From Alisma plantago-aquatica (lineage: Eukaryota > Streptophyta > Magnoliopsida > Alismatales > Alismataceae), in assembly GCA_963693085.1 (NCBI GenBank), contig OY856410.1:883954335-884018334 (forward strand): a DNA stretch of 64,000 bases. Reading direction: 5' to 3'. Below, in pieces: positions 23,951 to 35,585 of this stretch. The notes beneath the pieces were generated by a model. The model did not search any database, was not told the origin of the DNA, and saw only the letters and a program-made list of their open reading frames with translations. Made by a program: the position numbers and the translations under genes. Positions within the stretch are counted from its first letter, which is position 1, and every line of letters begins with the position of its first letter.

Positions 23951-25000
23951 CCTAGAAGGCCAACAAGGCGATGGTAATCATTAGGAGGTATGCATTTGCG
24001 TATCTGCTAACCATGACGATATAGAAAGGAGAATGGATTTGAACACAAAAACGTTTCCTGCTAAGGTGATTGAACAACCAATATCATTTAGCAGTGCGGT
24101 TACTGGGAATAGTGGTCCCAACAGTTCTACAACTTTCTTGAAAAAACTTTTTGAGGAAGGACTTGCAGAGACAGATGTAACTTTGAGGGAAACTGATGGT
24201 ACCCCATCGTTGTCAATCTCATCATAGGTGGAAGAGGCTCTCACCAAACCATGGAAGTATGATGTGGTGGTCAGATTGCTAGGAGATGATATCAGATACA
24301 TGACACTACACGATAAGCTAAAACCACTGTGCAGGATTATGGGTCGATTCAACATTGTATTAACTAGACATTGGTCATTTTTTAGTCCAGCTTTCTTGTC
24401 AACAAGACTATGAAACAACTCTAATTGGAGGTCTGTGGAAGATTTTTAGACTGAATCTTCTGGTCTGGGACAGGTACCCCACATTCAAACTGAAGGATGA
24501 AACACCATAGTTAATTGTTTCTTGGGTACGTATTCTCAACCTCCCACTCCACATGTATGTTCCAATGATGTGAGAGTATATCATTTTAGCCCTGGGTCAA
24601 CCGATTAAAGTAGATACATATACCTCCAATTGATCTTGTAGCAAGTTTACAAGACTAGCATCAGAAGTGGATATAATGTTTTAGTATATCAACTTAGCCC
24701 TAGGTCAACCGATTAAAGTATACATACCTCGAATCGGTCTTGTAGCAAGTTTACAAGACTAGAATTGGAAGTGGATACTACCAAACCCTTTGTACCTACC
24801 ATTCACATCAATGATGTCAAGTATGAAGTTGTCTATGAAGGGTTCCCTTGGGCCTGTGCTAATTGTGGCTGTGAGGGACATAGATCTAAAGAATGCAAAG
24901 AGATGGGTTCCATAGAGGTAGAGACAGAAGAGACTGGGAAGAAGCAAGCTAAAGGACAACAAAACTTGAACCAAACTTCAAATGGTTGGCACTGACTTTC
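23950..25000 (+). pseudogene. LINE ORF1 remnant with DUF4283-like domain and CCHC-type zinc knuckle
   Basis: Reads MDLNTKTFPAKV at 24033, then WKYDVVVRLLGDDIRYMTLHDKL (24250-24318; shown here in part, a DUF4283-like start). After frameshifts come ALIGGLWKIFRLNLLVWDRYPTFKL (about 24420-24495) and VSWVRILNLPLHMYVPM (about 24515-24566). Then ALGQPIKVDTYT, FTRLASEVDI, and finally EVDTTKPFVPTIHI, YEGFPWACANCGCEGHRSKEC (24765-24900) with the CX2CX4HX4C zinc knuckle intact. This is the standard layout of plant L1 ORF1, an RNA-binding protein. Several frameshifts and an internal 108-bp tandem duplication make it a pseudogene. No ORF2 follows directly. Confidence 0.7.
24576..24785 (+). repeat. Tandem duplication inside LINE ORF1
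   Basis: Two adjacent units of about 100-108 bp (starting at 24576 and 24684) share gtatatc, tagccctgggtcaaccgatt and gtagcaagtttacaagacta. Each unit covers the LG-x-P-x-K-V-D linker and the FTRL-EVD block that precede the zinc knuckle. The units differ by scattered substitutions and small indels. Confidence 0.85.
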
Positions 25001-25098
25001 CAGTTACTTGGGTAGCAATGATGCGTTGCTAAATACCACTCATTTCTTGTGTACTCATATTCTAGTAATGGACTTCACTATTAACATAACTTGGGACA

Positions 25099-25974
25099 TG
25101 TTGTGTCACACACATAGGATGTACATGTAATAGGAGTTTACTCATGGATAAAGGTTTAACTTGGTTTCTAAACTATTTAGTTAATTAACTTAAGCAACAC
25201 CGTCTGACAGTTGGCTGATAGGCTTGTCTAGTCGACCGATTAGGAATGCGAGTCGATCAACTGGAGTGTCCAATCTACTGACCGGACGATCACTAGCAGT
25301 GGATGAAGGAATTTATGTTGACTTCATGGCATGCATTAATTGTCACATTGAAATCAAGTATGTTTTCTAGTAGGAAAACATTCCAATCCATCAACATTAT
25401 AATCAACCAACCGATGATTCACAATAGCCAAAAATTCATGAAATCAGCCCCATAATGTCCCCAACTTTGTGGAAACCCTACCCATCCATTCATATATAAT
25501 GGGTGTGGGTGGTGATGGCTCTTAATACTCTTGTACAACAAAACTCCTCATCTCAACATTGTGGTAGTGTGAGAGCTAGAGGAATCTTACAGAGGGGATA
25601 AAAGTTGATGCTAGAACATTGACAACATGAAGGGACAACTCCTTTCTCCCAGTTCTATAAGAATGATGTAGAGTTCCTAGTGGTCCATGTAAATTACATA
25701 TATTTGTATAGGTTGTTTCCATCACACTAGGAGGACATTGCCAAGCACTGTCTGTGGTGTGACACCAAGAGGTCGTTGTTGACTGTTGTCCAGATGCTGC
25801 TTGAGAAAGAAGCACAACATTGTAACGATTGTTACTAGACTTGCTCAAGGACCAAGTATATGCTTTGAAACCCTCTTTCCCACTTCATATTGGTTGACGT
25901 GATCTTCTGGTTATGGGGAATATGGCTAAAAAATCTTTATTTCTTCTTCCATCTTATTATCATATTTCCCTACA
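25099..25974 (+). repeat. Probable Copia-type LTR
   Basis: Begins TGTTGTGTCACAC and ends ttccctaca. It contains a TATA-like catatataatgggtgtgg at about 25490-25507 and is followed directly by a tRNA-Met-type primer site. No second LTR copy was found in the window, so the boundaries rest on the TG...CA ends and the primer site alone. Confidence 0.45.
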
Positions 25975-25989
25975 TTGGTATTAGAGCCA
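25975..25989 (+). other. Primer-binding site, initiator tRNA-Met type
   Basis: ttggtattagagcca differs by one base from the usual plant Copia site TTGGTATCAGAGCCA. It abuts the putative LTR end. Confidence 0.55.
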
Positions 25990-27656
25990 CATTAATTTAA
26001 TATAATTTAGAATTGAATGGATATGATCGGTTTTTTGTTTTATAATTTATCTTAGTGCATGTGATGCAAATTTTTAAAATGATTAATGTGCATATTCGAT
26101 GAAATACTACATATGCTAAGGAATGTCTCATAGATCCTATACATATATGATATAATATCTATATGCAATTCATACACATCATGCTAAAATTGTTTCGATG
26201 GTGGATGTATGCATGATTATGGCCAATACCCCTTTAGATGTGTGTGCTTGGTCGAATGGTTCAATTCCCATCTTTTAAATTTAGTTTTCATACTGAGCCT
26301 CTCTCTCTTTCTTCATATGTAAGTTAATGGTTTCCTTCCTATAACCCCCTCGAATGTAACTTGAGGTCTCACCTTTAATGATGTAATAATTAAATAGGTT
26401 TAGATTTAATTTTATATCGACAAAAGAGAAGGCATTCTGCACCAAGCGAGTTGATAGACTAGGAAGTCAAGTCGATCAACCAGAGGACCAAAGAGGCAGC
26501 AAACCAGATGAGCCAATTGATCGACTAGAGGCCCAATCAATCAACTAGAGGAGTCCAGACAACTGCTTGAGCAAGGAGCCATTTGATCGATGATAGATTC
26601 CAATCCATATTAGTTCGAGAAGTCTCGTCTCATTAGGACTAGGTCATCCAATGACGGTGGAAAGCAAGTAGTTTAATGATTACTGTAGATCTTCATAGAC
26701 ATGCCTATTTCACGAGCCTATCTCTTAGACCCAGATCATTATGCCTTTTGCACGGGTCAAAACTGACCCAACAAGGAATTTCTCTGCCAATGGACCGTTA
26801 TAATTATGGCCACCATTCACCGTCAGTCGCCACCTATTATCAGGTCACCAACTTCCTTGACCTTCCACCACTGGGTAGGTGCCCCATACATGGTCTTATG
26901 ATTTTGCAGAGACCTATGTTTTTGGTAAATTATTTCCCTGGCCTGGTCACTATGACCCCCTTCAAAAAAACATCGAATAATAGAAGATCTAGCATGCAGA
27001 AAACTACAATCAATAGAAATTTACAAATGAGAAATGCTATAATAAACTCTTTCCCATAAGTCATGCCAGATCAATAAATGTAAAGAGAAAGATTCACAGA
27101 AAACTAGATCAACACTTGACTTTGATAGGAGCAAGGAATTCAAGAAAAAAACATAGGTGAACTTATTGTATCGACACATGTTGCTATCTTTCACTGACTC
27201 ATTTTTTTCACCGGAGGAAGGTGAGGGGGAATGAAATCCATCCCCAGAAACTCAGTTTATTCCCTTTTGTCAAGTATGAATCCACTTCTGCAAACCTGGT
27301 TGGATGGTGCTCCTTTACTGAAGGGTTTCTTCATGCCCTTTGAAACCTTGTAGGGTATTCTAATCCAATGGATAAGTCATGAAAAGAGATGCAACAACCT
27401 TTGATTGACCAAGTTTCCAATGGTGAAAATCCTTTCCCACTGCCCTCGATGATATACACCAACCTAGCCCATGGATGACCTTCTTTTTTAGTAACCAGAC
27501 TCCATCCCTCACTTTGACTGTTCACCGTATGTGTATCAGACCCCATACGTCAAAAAAATTCTCCCCATGTCACTCATTCATATGCCATCTCATTGAAAAG
27601 TCTGCCAATATTATTGGAGAGAGGCCGCTTCCCATTACTCAAAACCCTATCGTGGC
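25990..27656. other. Unassigned, probably retroelement-derived sequence
   Basis: The segment 26440-26600 has repeated 'gtcgatcaacyrgagg'-like phrases, similar in style to 25225-25270 within the LTR. A plus-strand open stretch at 26676-27059 and a minus-strand one at 27546-27331 match no family I recognise. The DNA ends against CACTA element B. Confidence 0.35.
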
Positions 27657-27714
27657 CTACACTACTACAAAAATGACGTATAATGTCACATTTAGAAGCA
27701 CAGTTGTTTTCCAA

Positions 27715-28290
27715 AAACCGACGCCTAAATCCTAAAACGTCGGTTGAAAACACAAACTGAGGTCTATATGTGAAGACCGACCGATTTTCATAAGACATGG
27801 GTATCACTTTCTATTTAGCGTCGGTTGCAAAATAAGAAACTCACATCTAAAATCACTCACCAAATATAATTTTTTCAGTGCAAAAAAATTACCTCCAAAA
27901 TTTCACATACGGCGTCAGTTGTTGACCAAGTAACCGTCGACTAAATATTTTTCGCGAGACAGAAATCGGTCCCATTTTTTTTCCGTCAATTTTCTTGCAA
28001 TGACCGACGTAGATGTGTGTTCGCGCGCTGTCCCCACGAAAAATTTTACCCTCAAAATTGCCCATTTGGCATTGGTTTTATATAGAAACCGACGACTATG
28101 GTCGTAATTCAAGAACATTTTTTTGTCAGCATATGTAGATAGGCGTCGGTTGTTGAGTTGAAACCGACGACTATGATTGAACATAGGTGTCAATTATTTT
28201 GTGGTGAACGACATCTAATGGTATTAAGCATTGGTTTTTTATAATAACCGACGTCTATAGTTAACTTAATAGCACCTTCACAAACCAGAC
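27715..28290. repeat. Left subterminal repeat array of CACTA B
   Basis: Decayed copies of aaaaccgacg, gcgtcggttg and ggcgtcagttgttg in alternating orientation. Same motif as in element A, with many CpG-to-TpG changes such as gcattggtttt. Confidence 0.75.
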
Positions 28291-28329
28291 GCTTCCCCTT
28301 TCACTGTTTCATTCATTCCTGATTTCAAG

Positions 28330-28730
28330 TTTAGGGTCTAGCAATACCTCTCTGCTACTGCTTTTCTCCGCCGCTGCTGCTCTTCTCCGCTACTACTCTT
28401 CTCCGTCGCCAGTCCTCCTCTCCGCCGCTTCTCTTCTTCGCCGCTATTGCTCTTCTGCCATACTGCTTCCCCTACTACTCCCCCTACTACTCGCCATCGC
28501 TGCTACCGCTATCGCCGCCACTGCCACGACAAGTACTCTTCTCCACACCGGCTTGCTCCTCTTCTTCCTCCACTCTTCAACATGCCCAAGTCCCAGTCCC
28601 AACTCCAGCTCTACGGCGAGTCCATCTACGCCCTCAAAACACGAGCAAGTGTCACACCACCCGCCGGTATCGGCTCTGCACGCGATCGATCAGGCCTGAG
28701 GGGTGGAGATGGTGTTGTGAAATCATAGGT
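28330..28730 (+). promoter_or_regulatory. GC-rich leader of CACTA B
   Basis: cttctccgccgctgctgct-type triplets form a GC-rich island in AT-rich surroundings. The position matches the GC-rich block of element A. A plus-strand frame from 28447 to 28728 is open but Ser/Pro/Arg-rich and unlike any family. It is treated as leader or first-exon DNA. Confidence 0.45.
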
Positions 28731-29096
28731 TGGATGGATGAAAATGAAGGCCGGTAGCATGGCCGTGGTGGCTGATTTTGTTAAAACTTCTAGATTCCCC
28801 CTAATTAATACATTATAACATAATTGAATCATACATTTGTGTTGTTGTAGGTGTTGTTGACTTGCTGTTGATTTACATATATTTCTTCTCCAACCTTCAA
28901 GTGAGGTATAATATTCTCACTCTCCCAATGTGACATTAGGCTTCATTATGATTCAAATCTGATATATGGAATCATGGTTTATTTACGGTTTAGTATTTAC
29001 TGACAAGCATGTTTAAATGATGTTACAAAAACTTAGGATATTAATGATAAAAATATGGTTGTAGGTATAAGAATGACAACATACATGTATTTGTTG

Positions 29097-29390
29097 GCCT
29101 AGAAATCTGTCCAAGATTTACTCATTAGGAGTAAATCTTGGATAGTCCCTAGTTTGGGACTGTTATTGAATACTTGAATCTCACTTAGGATGTAAGTGTA
29201 TAATGTATATTGAGTTTTCAAGAAAATTTCGGTAGTATTTCCCCATTTGTTCTCTAAGTACATATGTACTTGGAGAACAGCGGGGAAATGCTGTCGAAAG
29301 TTTCTTGGAAACCCAATACACATTATACACTTACTAGTGAGATTAGGTGTTCAAGAATGGTATAGGTGGTACACATTTATTATATATAAG
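29097..29390 (+). repeat. Palindromic cassette of CACTA B (single copy)
   Basis: The inverse of the element A unit on the plus strand, so the orientation relative to the genes is the same. The central 32 bp (29248-29279) are palindromic except for one mismatched pair. Outer arms carrying ggttttc, aagaaaatttcgg and ggggaaat pair across about 190 bp. The small hairpin atccaagatttact/agtaaatcttggat is also kept, near 29111-29142, with one arm slightly changed. Confidence 0.88.
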
Positions 29391-29394
29391 ACCT

Positions 29395-29466
29395 TAAACC
29401 CTAAACTTTTAACCATAAACCCTAATATTTTAACCCTAGATCCTAATCTTTTAACCCTAAAACCTA
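29395..29466 (+). repeat. Degenerate telomere-motif repeats upstream of TNP2
   Basis: aaaccctaaa, aaaccctaat, taaccctaga and taaccctaaa follow one another at roughly 15-21 bp spacing between the palindromic cassette and the TNP2 start. Comparable boxes occur in element A on the other side of the cassette. Confidence 0.65.
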
Positions 29467-29496
29467 ATATATACTTGTTTTCTCTTTGATCATAGA

Positions 29497-32400
29497 ATGG
29501 ATAGATCATGGATGTCCATTCCAAATCACTACACCCATAGTTTATTTCTGGTCTTGATCAGTTTATTAGATTTTATGAGGAACATAGGAAACAACCTGGA
29601 GATAGGTTCTACTGTCCATGTAGGCATTGCGGTAACAAATTAAAAGTCAGCACTGGTGATGAAATCAAAAGTCATGTCATGTGTAAAGGGATTGTACAAG
29701 GCTATACAGAATGACACTGGCATGGAGAGATTTCAAACCTGAAATTAGTGGATGTCAATAGCAGTGCTTGTGTGGAAGAAGAAATTGCCCCTGATGACGT
29801 AAATGTGAACGAACCAGTTCCATTAGACATCGTTGATGCGATGCTGGATAGTTGTGAGGTACAACACACCGATCCACCTCCCATGTTTAGAAACATTGTG
29901 CATGATGCTGAGATACCATTATACACAGGTTGTACTAAGCTTATGAAGCTTAACGCTATGTTGAGATTGTATAAGCTGAAAGCTAACAATAGATGGAGCA
30001 AAAAAAGCTTCACGTCATTATTGTCTTTGTTGAAAGAAATTCATCTTGAAGGAAACGAGCTGCCAATCTCAACACACCAATTAAAAAAATTGTTGTACCC
30101 ATTGGGAATAGAGGCCAAGAAGATACACACATGCCTAAATGATTGTGTATTATTTCAAAAGGACTATGTGGATTTGAAAGATTGTCCAAAATGTGGTGCG
30201 TCAAGGTATAAATTGACGACTTTGGGGGAGTCCAAAACTAGTTCTCCTGCCAAGGTGATGTGGTATCTACCTATAATATCACAGTTTCAATGCTTGTTTG
30301 CCAATCCGATAGATGTGAAGAATTTGAGGTGGCATGTAGATGTTAAGAAAAATAATAAAGGGATCCTACGACATGCGTTTGATTCCCCACAATGGAAGAA
30401 GATTGATTTATTATACCCTAAATTTGGTGAAGAAGTCAGGAATCTAAGACTTGGGCTTTGTACAGATGGGATGAATCTGTATGGGACATTGAGAAGCCAG
30501 CATAGCAATTGGCCAGTTATGCTTGTTATATACAATCTTCCTCCCTGGTTGTGTATGAAAAATAAGTACGTTATGCTGTCATTGTTGATATCAGGCCCTA
30601 AACAACATAGAAATGATATCAACATTTATCTTGAACCTCTGAATGATGAATTAAAGAAACTCTGGGGTGAAGGTGTGATGACCTATGATGCTTCATGAAG
30701 AGAGACATTTTGTTTGCACACTATGTTGTTTTGCATTGTTAATGACTTTCCAGCATATGGGAATTTGTCTGGATATAGTGTCAAAGGATCTAAAGCATGT
30801 CCTATATGTGAAGATAACACATATTCAATACGACTAAAACATGGTTGCAAGACTGTATATCTTGGTCATTGAAGGTTTCTTCCAAAATTCCATCTGTATC
30901 GTAGGTTTCGCAAAGCATTCAATGGATGAAATGACAAATGGAGTGCACCTAAACCTATACCAGTGGAGGTTGTTTATGAAATAGTAAAAGACTTTGTCAA
31001 TGAATTTGGTAAGAGATCACAATGTACCATGGCCACATGGAGTGACAAATCTTTATTCAAGAAGAAGTCAATATTTTGGGATCTTCCTTATTGGAGTTTT
31101 GGCAGTCAGGCATTGTATCGATGTCATGCACGTTGAGAAAACATTATGTGATAGCATCATTGGTACTCTGTTGAATATACCAGGGAAGACTAAAGATGGG
31201 ATAAAATCCATAATGGACCTACGTGAAATGGGAATAAGGACAAAATTAACAGTAGTAGTTAGTAGCGATCAGAGAACATACTTACATCCTGCTTGTTACA
31301 TGTTGTCTAGAAAGGAGAAGAAAGCTTTTTGTGAATTCTTGGTAAATGTTAAGGTGTCACAGGGTTACTCATCCAACATCCGTAGATTGGTATCAATGAA
31401 AGATCTAAAGTTGATAGGTCTTAAATCTCATGATTGTCACACTCTAATGCAACAAATATTGCTTGTGGCAATTCGATCTATATTGTCGAAGCATGTAAGG
31501 TTTGCAATCACTAGACTTTGTTTCTTTTTCAACAGTCTATACAACAAAGTTATTGACCCTGACACTCTCGATAAATTGCAAAGAGAAGTGATTTTTACCC
31601 TATGTCAGCTTGAGATGTATTTTCCTCCTTCGTTCTTTGATATCATGGTACATCTTGTTGTCCACTTGACTAGGGAAGTGAAAATGTTGGGACCAATTTT
31701 CTTGCATTGGATGTATCCCTTTGAATGATACATGAATATTTTTAAAGGTGATGTTCAAAACTGTTATCGGCCTGAAGGGAGTATTATTGAGGGTTATGTA
31801 GTAAGAGAGGTTATGGATTTTTGTAATGACTTTCTGAATGGTAATGACACTCCTATTAATGACAAGAATATTGAGGAGTATTCCAGCAAAGGAATTTTGG
31901 GATCACAGATGAAAGTAATCATCCGTGAGTATTTGGAACAAGGTCACTTGTATATTTTACACAACATCGACGAAGTGAGTGTTTATATCGAGGAACATAC
32001 CAATTTCATCAAGAGACAATATCCTCGAGCCAATTCAATGTGGCTTGCTAGAGAGCATAACAAGACATTTATTAAGTGGTTTGAAGATAAAGTCTTATAT
32101 CAAATATCTCAAACACCAAATAATCTTACTGAAAGTATCAAATGCCTCACCTTTAAACCAAAATTGAATGTTATGTCTTATGAAGGGTTTGACATGAATG
32201 GATTCTCATATTACATAAAGCGTCAAGATGATAAGAGTGTCATCCAAAATAGTGGGGTCACCCTTCAAGTGTCTTCATTGTTTTTTGCAAGTGTAAAGGA
32301 TAACTCCATGTTAAGCTAAAATGTCATATTACGGTGTCATTGAAGACATATGGGAGTTTGACTACGTAGATTTCAGAATTCTGCTCTTTCAATGTAATTG

Positions 32401-32743
32401 GGTTGATAACACCAAAGGAGTTATAGTGGATGAATTGGGTTTCACATTAGTGAACTTTGAAAAGATTGGCAAGAAGGGTGAACCATTCATATTGGCATCA
32501 CAGGAGAAACACGTATTTTATATCGATGAGCCTATAAATGATAAATGGTCGGTTGTTCTTCATGATAAAAGACAGTTCATTGAAGATCCTATAGATGAAG
32601 AAGAGTACTATGATAAGTATGATGACTCCAGTCCATTCTCAGTTGGGTTGCCAACACCACCAAATATTGAAGCTAATGATGACTTGTATGTGCGCGAAGA
32701 TCACAATGAAGGACTGTTAATTGATAAAATATCGCAATATTAG
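29497..32743 (+). pseudogene. TNP2-type CACTA transposase (Transposase_21 family), broken
   Basis: The start ATG at 29497 (MDRSWMS) follows an AG acceptor (tgatcatag). A C-x2-C / H-type N-terminal domain (FYCPCRHCGNK) spans about 29608-29640. CPKCGASRYK lies at about 30184-30213, RLGLCTDGMNLYG (containing a catalytic-core Asp) at about 30448-30486 and WPVMLVIYNLPPWLCMK near 30511-30560. Further on come VNDFPAYGNLSGYSVKG (about 30738-30790), CIDVMHVEK...LLNIPGKTKDG (about 31114-31200), then DUF4218-like (LEMYFPPSFFDIMVHLVVHL, about 31609-31668) and DUF4216-like (SYYGVIEDIWEFDY, 32324-32365) regions. It binds and cuts element ends in the nucleus. Breaks: frameshifts near 29500-29560, 30930-31000 and 32310-32320, and TGA stops at 29712, 30696, 30870, 30927 and 31726. 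All domains remain recognisable. Confidence 0.92.
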
Positions 32744-32862
32744 AGGCATGCATGTTTATATTTTTTATATGTTTTATTTTTCTAAATGTGAACTTTACAA
32801 TGTTTTATTATCTTCTAGTTATGTCAAATGCTAAATGTTTGATTTTTTAATGACACTTTCAT

Positions 32863-34689
32863 ATGGCTGAGCATGAGCATGATGACCGTGATGATGATTA
32901 CCGTGAGGGTGGGGATATCAATGCGCCTCCTCACAATGTAAGTTTTAAAATTATATCCTATATTTCTATCTATATGTCCATTTATAGTTATATCCTTTAA
33001 GTGTGTTTATTTTGTCAAATTTTAGATTGATGATGTACCCCCTGAAGAACTTGGGGCACTTGATGAGAAGCAAAAAAAATTGAAAAAGTGAGGGGCATCA
33101 CTATGATGAACAAGTTACTACAACAAAGGGGCAATGGACCCAAACTAGTTTTGGATTTTGATCATGCAGGAAATCTAGTTGGAGTGAATTGCAACTCATT
33201 TATTTCATATCTTAGGGTTGTTACTCATAGCCATTGTAGTCCTAATGTAGAATCTTGGCATAAAGTTCCTAAGGGGAAGAAAGACTTAGTATGGAAGGAA
33301 CTATGCGTGAGTTATCATTATTTGCAATTCTATTTTGTAGATTACTAATTTTTTAGGATACTAGTTAATAGCAATTCTATTTTGTAGAGTATATTTGAAT
33401 TGGATGAAAAACTACATTATAAATGTGTGATGCAACGCTGTGGGAGGGTCCTAAGGAACTATAGGACAAATATCACCCGAGATTACATACGAGATGCTGA
33501 GAAGAGGAAGAAGCCAGCCACTGAGCAATGGAGCTACCTGGACCCCAATGACTGGGAGGAGTTTGTTACCAAAAAAAAATTGATGAATTCAAGGTATTAA
33601 GCGCCACTCCCAATTTAATTAATATACATTCTTATGTATTCACCTATTCAAGATTAACCTTTAGTGTTACTAACCAAATCAATGTGCTTACTAACAAGGA
33701 TATCAATGATGCTCAAATAGCAAGGCATGCACTAAATGTGCATGACCACACGATGGGTCCAAAAGGCTATGCAGACATTCACCAAAGACTACATGCTAAG
33801 TCTACTGCTCAGTCTGCTGCTACTCAAGTGGTAGGCATTGGGTAAGTTTACTTTTCTTATAATTTGGACTTAATGAAAATTACATTTTTGTTGTAGATTT
33901 TGAGTTATTAATTTTTAACTTTCTTACCTCTAGTGGTAGGCATTGAGAGTTACTAGTTATTGTCCCCAATACGTTCACTATTTATTATCTAGATCCTACG
34001 GGAAAGGAATTGGACACATTATATGGACACCCAATGAAAATGTCATTATTCACGTGAGAAATATTTCATATTTTTATATCTGTTAACATCTGTTATTACA
34101 TTACTATTTAATTATGAAATTTAATGTGTTACATTAACATGTAGGGATTTAAGAGAGTTCAAAAAAGATGGAGGAAACATCTCTAACATCTCCAACAAAA
34201 AGAAAAATTACTAAATTGGGAGAATGTGAAAGTAATTTCTCGACTCTAATGTATATATTATTTATGTGAACTGTGCTTGTTTGTATTTTTGAACATTTTA
34301 TATGTTTCAGTTTATAGTGTGCTAAACAAGACAACGGATGGGCATGTGCATACTATGCAATGCGATATACAGACCTAATTATCAAACATACTGCAATAGA
34401 AATCGATACCATACAACATGTATTATATATAGTCTCATTAGATAATATGAAATATATCAATTTTATTATATATTATTATTATATATATACGTCATTCTCT
34501 TTGCAAGTGTTTAAAACCAGTGACTTCACTACATGTGAAAGGTTATTAGATGTACATACTCCCTATATGATAGAAGAATTAGATGATGTAAGCAAACAAT
34601 GGGCAAAAGCCTTACAAGTAGTGGGAATTTTTTATTATGATTGGGATACTGATGACGATAATGACGATGATGATAATAATAAAGAATGA
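32863..34689 (+). pseudogene. CACTA accessory gene of element B, internally deleted
   Basis: Homologue of the element A accessory gene. ATG at 32863 (MAEHEHDDRDDD) is followed by a GTAAGT donor after the first exon. The En/Spm domain exons are 33027-33310 (GNGPKLVLDFD, VTHSHCSPNVESWHKVPKGKKDLVWKELC) and 33388-33595 (LDEKLHYKCVMQRCGRVLRNYR). The next exon ends near 33826 (ALNVHDHTMGPKGYADIHQRL). The protease exons follow: RXWELLVIVPN...YYLDPTG (about 33944-34000) and KQDNGWACAYYAM (about 34328-34366), with the last exon ending at TGA 34687-34689 in an Asp/Asn-rich tail. The middle exons present in A (ALGNPEHPGRVRG through the protease N-terminus) are missing. A one-base frameshift near 33087 and a changed His codon also break it. 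Confidence 0.8.
33827..33945 (+). repeat. 14-bp direct repeat at the deletion junction of accessory gene B
   Basis: agtggtaggcattg occurs at 33827-33840 and again at 33932-33945. The second is the true start of the downstream protease exon (counterpart in A: cgctagacattg). The first replaces the deleted exons, directly before the gtaagtttac donor that follows exon 9 in A. Confidence 0.75.
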
Positions 34690-35110
34690 TATTTTGAAAC
34701 TTTGTTCTCATAATTATTTTTGTATTTGATGACATGTGAATGAATTTTTTTAAATTTCCATATGTGTGAATGTGAAGAGGATCAATACATGAATGTTTCT
34801 ACATCTGTCTGGATGTGAAAAGAGATGAAATGAATGGAACTGCAGGTTGCTAAATGTGTGTGAAAATGGAGAAAATTTGAAATGGAACTACTGGTTTCTA
34901 CATGTGTGTGATGAAAAATAATATGAATTAAATGTGCTTATACATGTGTGTGAATCACATGATCATAAATTGTTGTCTATTCATGTTAATTTTGTAGGTT
35001 TGTGGCATGTTGTTGGCTGAAATCAAAGGGTGTTGTAAACCTATAGTTCAGAACTGAACGGTAGGTTCTGCATCCTGCTGACCAGTCGGATAGAAGGCCT
35101 ACAAACTGAT
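34690..35110. other. 3' flank of the accessory gene in CACTA B
   Basis: AT-rich untranslated region. It carries tandem-like phrases (gaatg...ctacatgtgtgtga, about 34800-34950) and, near 35030-35110, a counterpart of the element A segment at 10270-10370 (ctgcaggttctg-type, inverted). No coding potential was recognised. Confidence 0.5.
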
Positions 35111-35585
35111 AAGAAAAAAAAATCAGAACATAGGCGTCGGTTATTAGTATAAAACTGATAACAAAACCTTACTGCGTCAGTTATTAGTATAACACCGACG
35201 TCTTTACCCCTTTTCTGGGGGATGATTTTTTTTCCTTTCTGGCATTGGTTATTAGTACAAAGTCGACGTCTTTTAGAGGGATATAATGTCAGTTATCGGT
35301 AAAAACCGATGCCTATTGTGCCATTATTGGTGCATTTTATATGTGGCGGGAAGAGTTATGGCGTCGGTTATTAGAATGAAGCTGACTTCTTTTAGCAGGG
35401 ATATAGTGTCGGTTATAGGTAAAAACCAATGCCTATTGTTCCATTACTATCATGTTTTATTGGTGTCAGAAAGAGTTATGGCGTTGGTGTTGAAATCGAC
35501 GTTGAAGGTTACTACTTTTAGCGGTGCCCACTTGGGTGTCGCTTTGAAACCAATGATAAAAGGCTTATTTAACCAACACTAAAGG
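35110..35585. repeat. Right subterminal repeat array of CACTA B
   Basis: Copies of ggcgtcggttattag, tgtcggttataggtaaaaacc and gcgtcggttattaga with a short spacer and inverse partner. Many CpG sites have decayed. Confidence 0.8.

Noticed and set aside
29702..30625. Minus-strand open frames opposite TNP2
   Set aside because: Shadows of the transposase coding strand.
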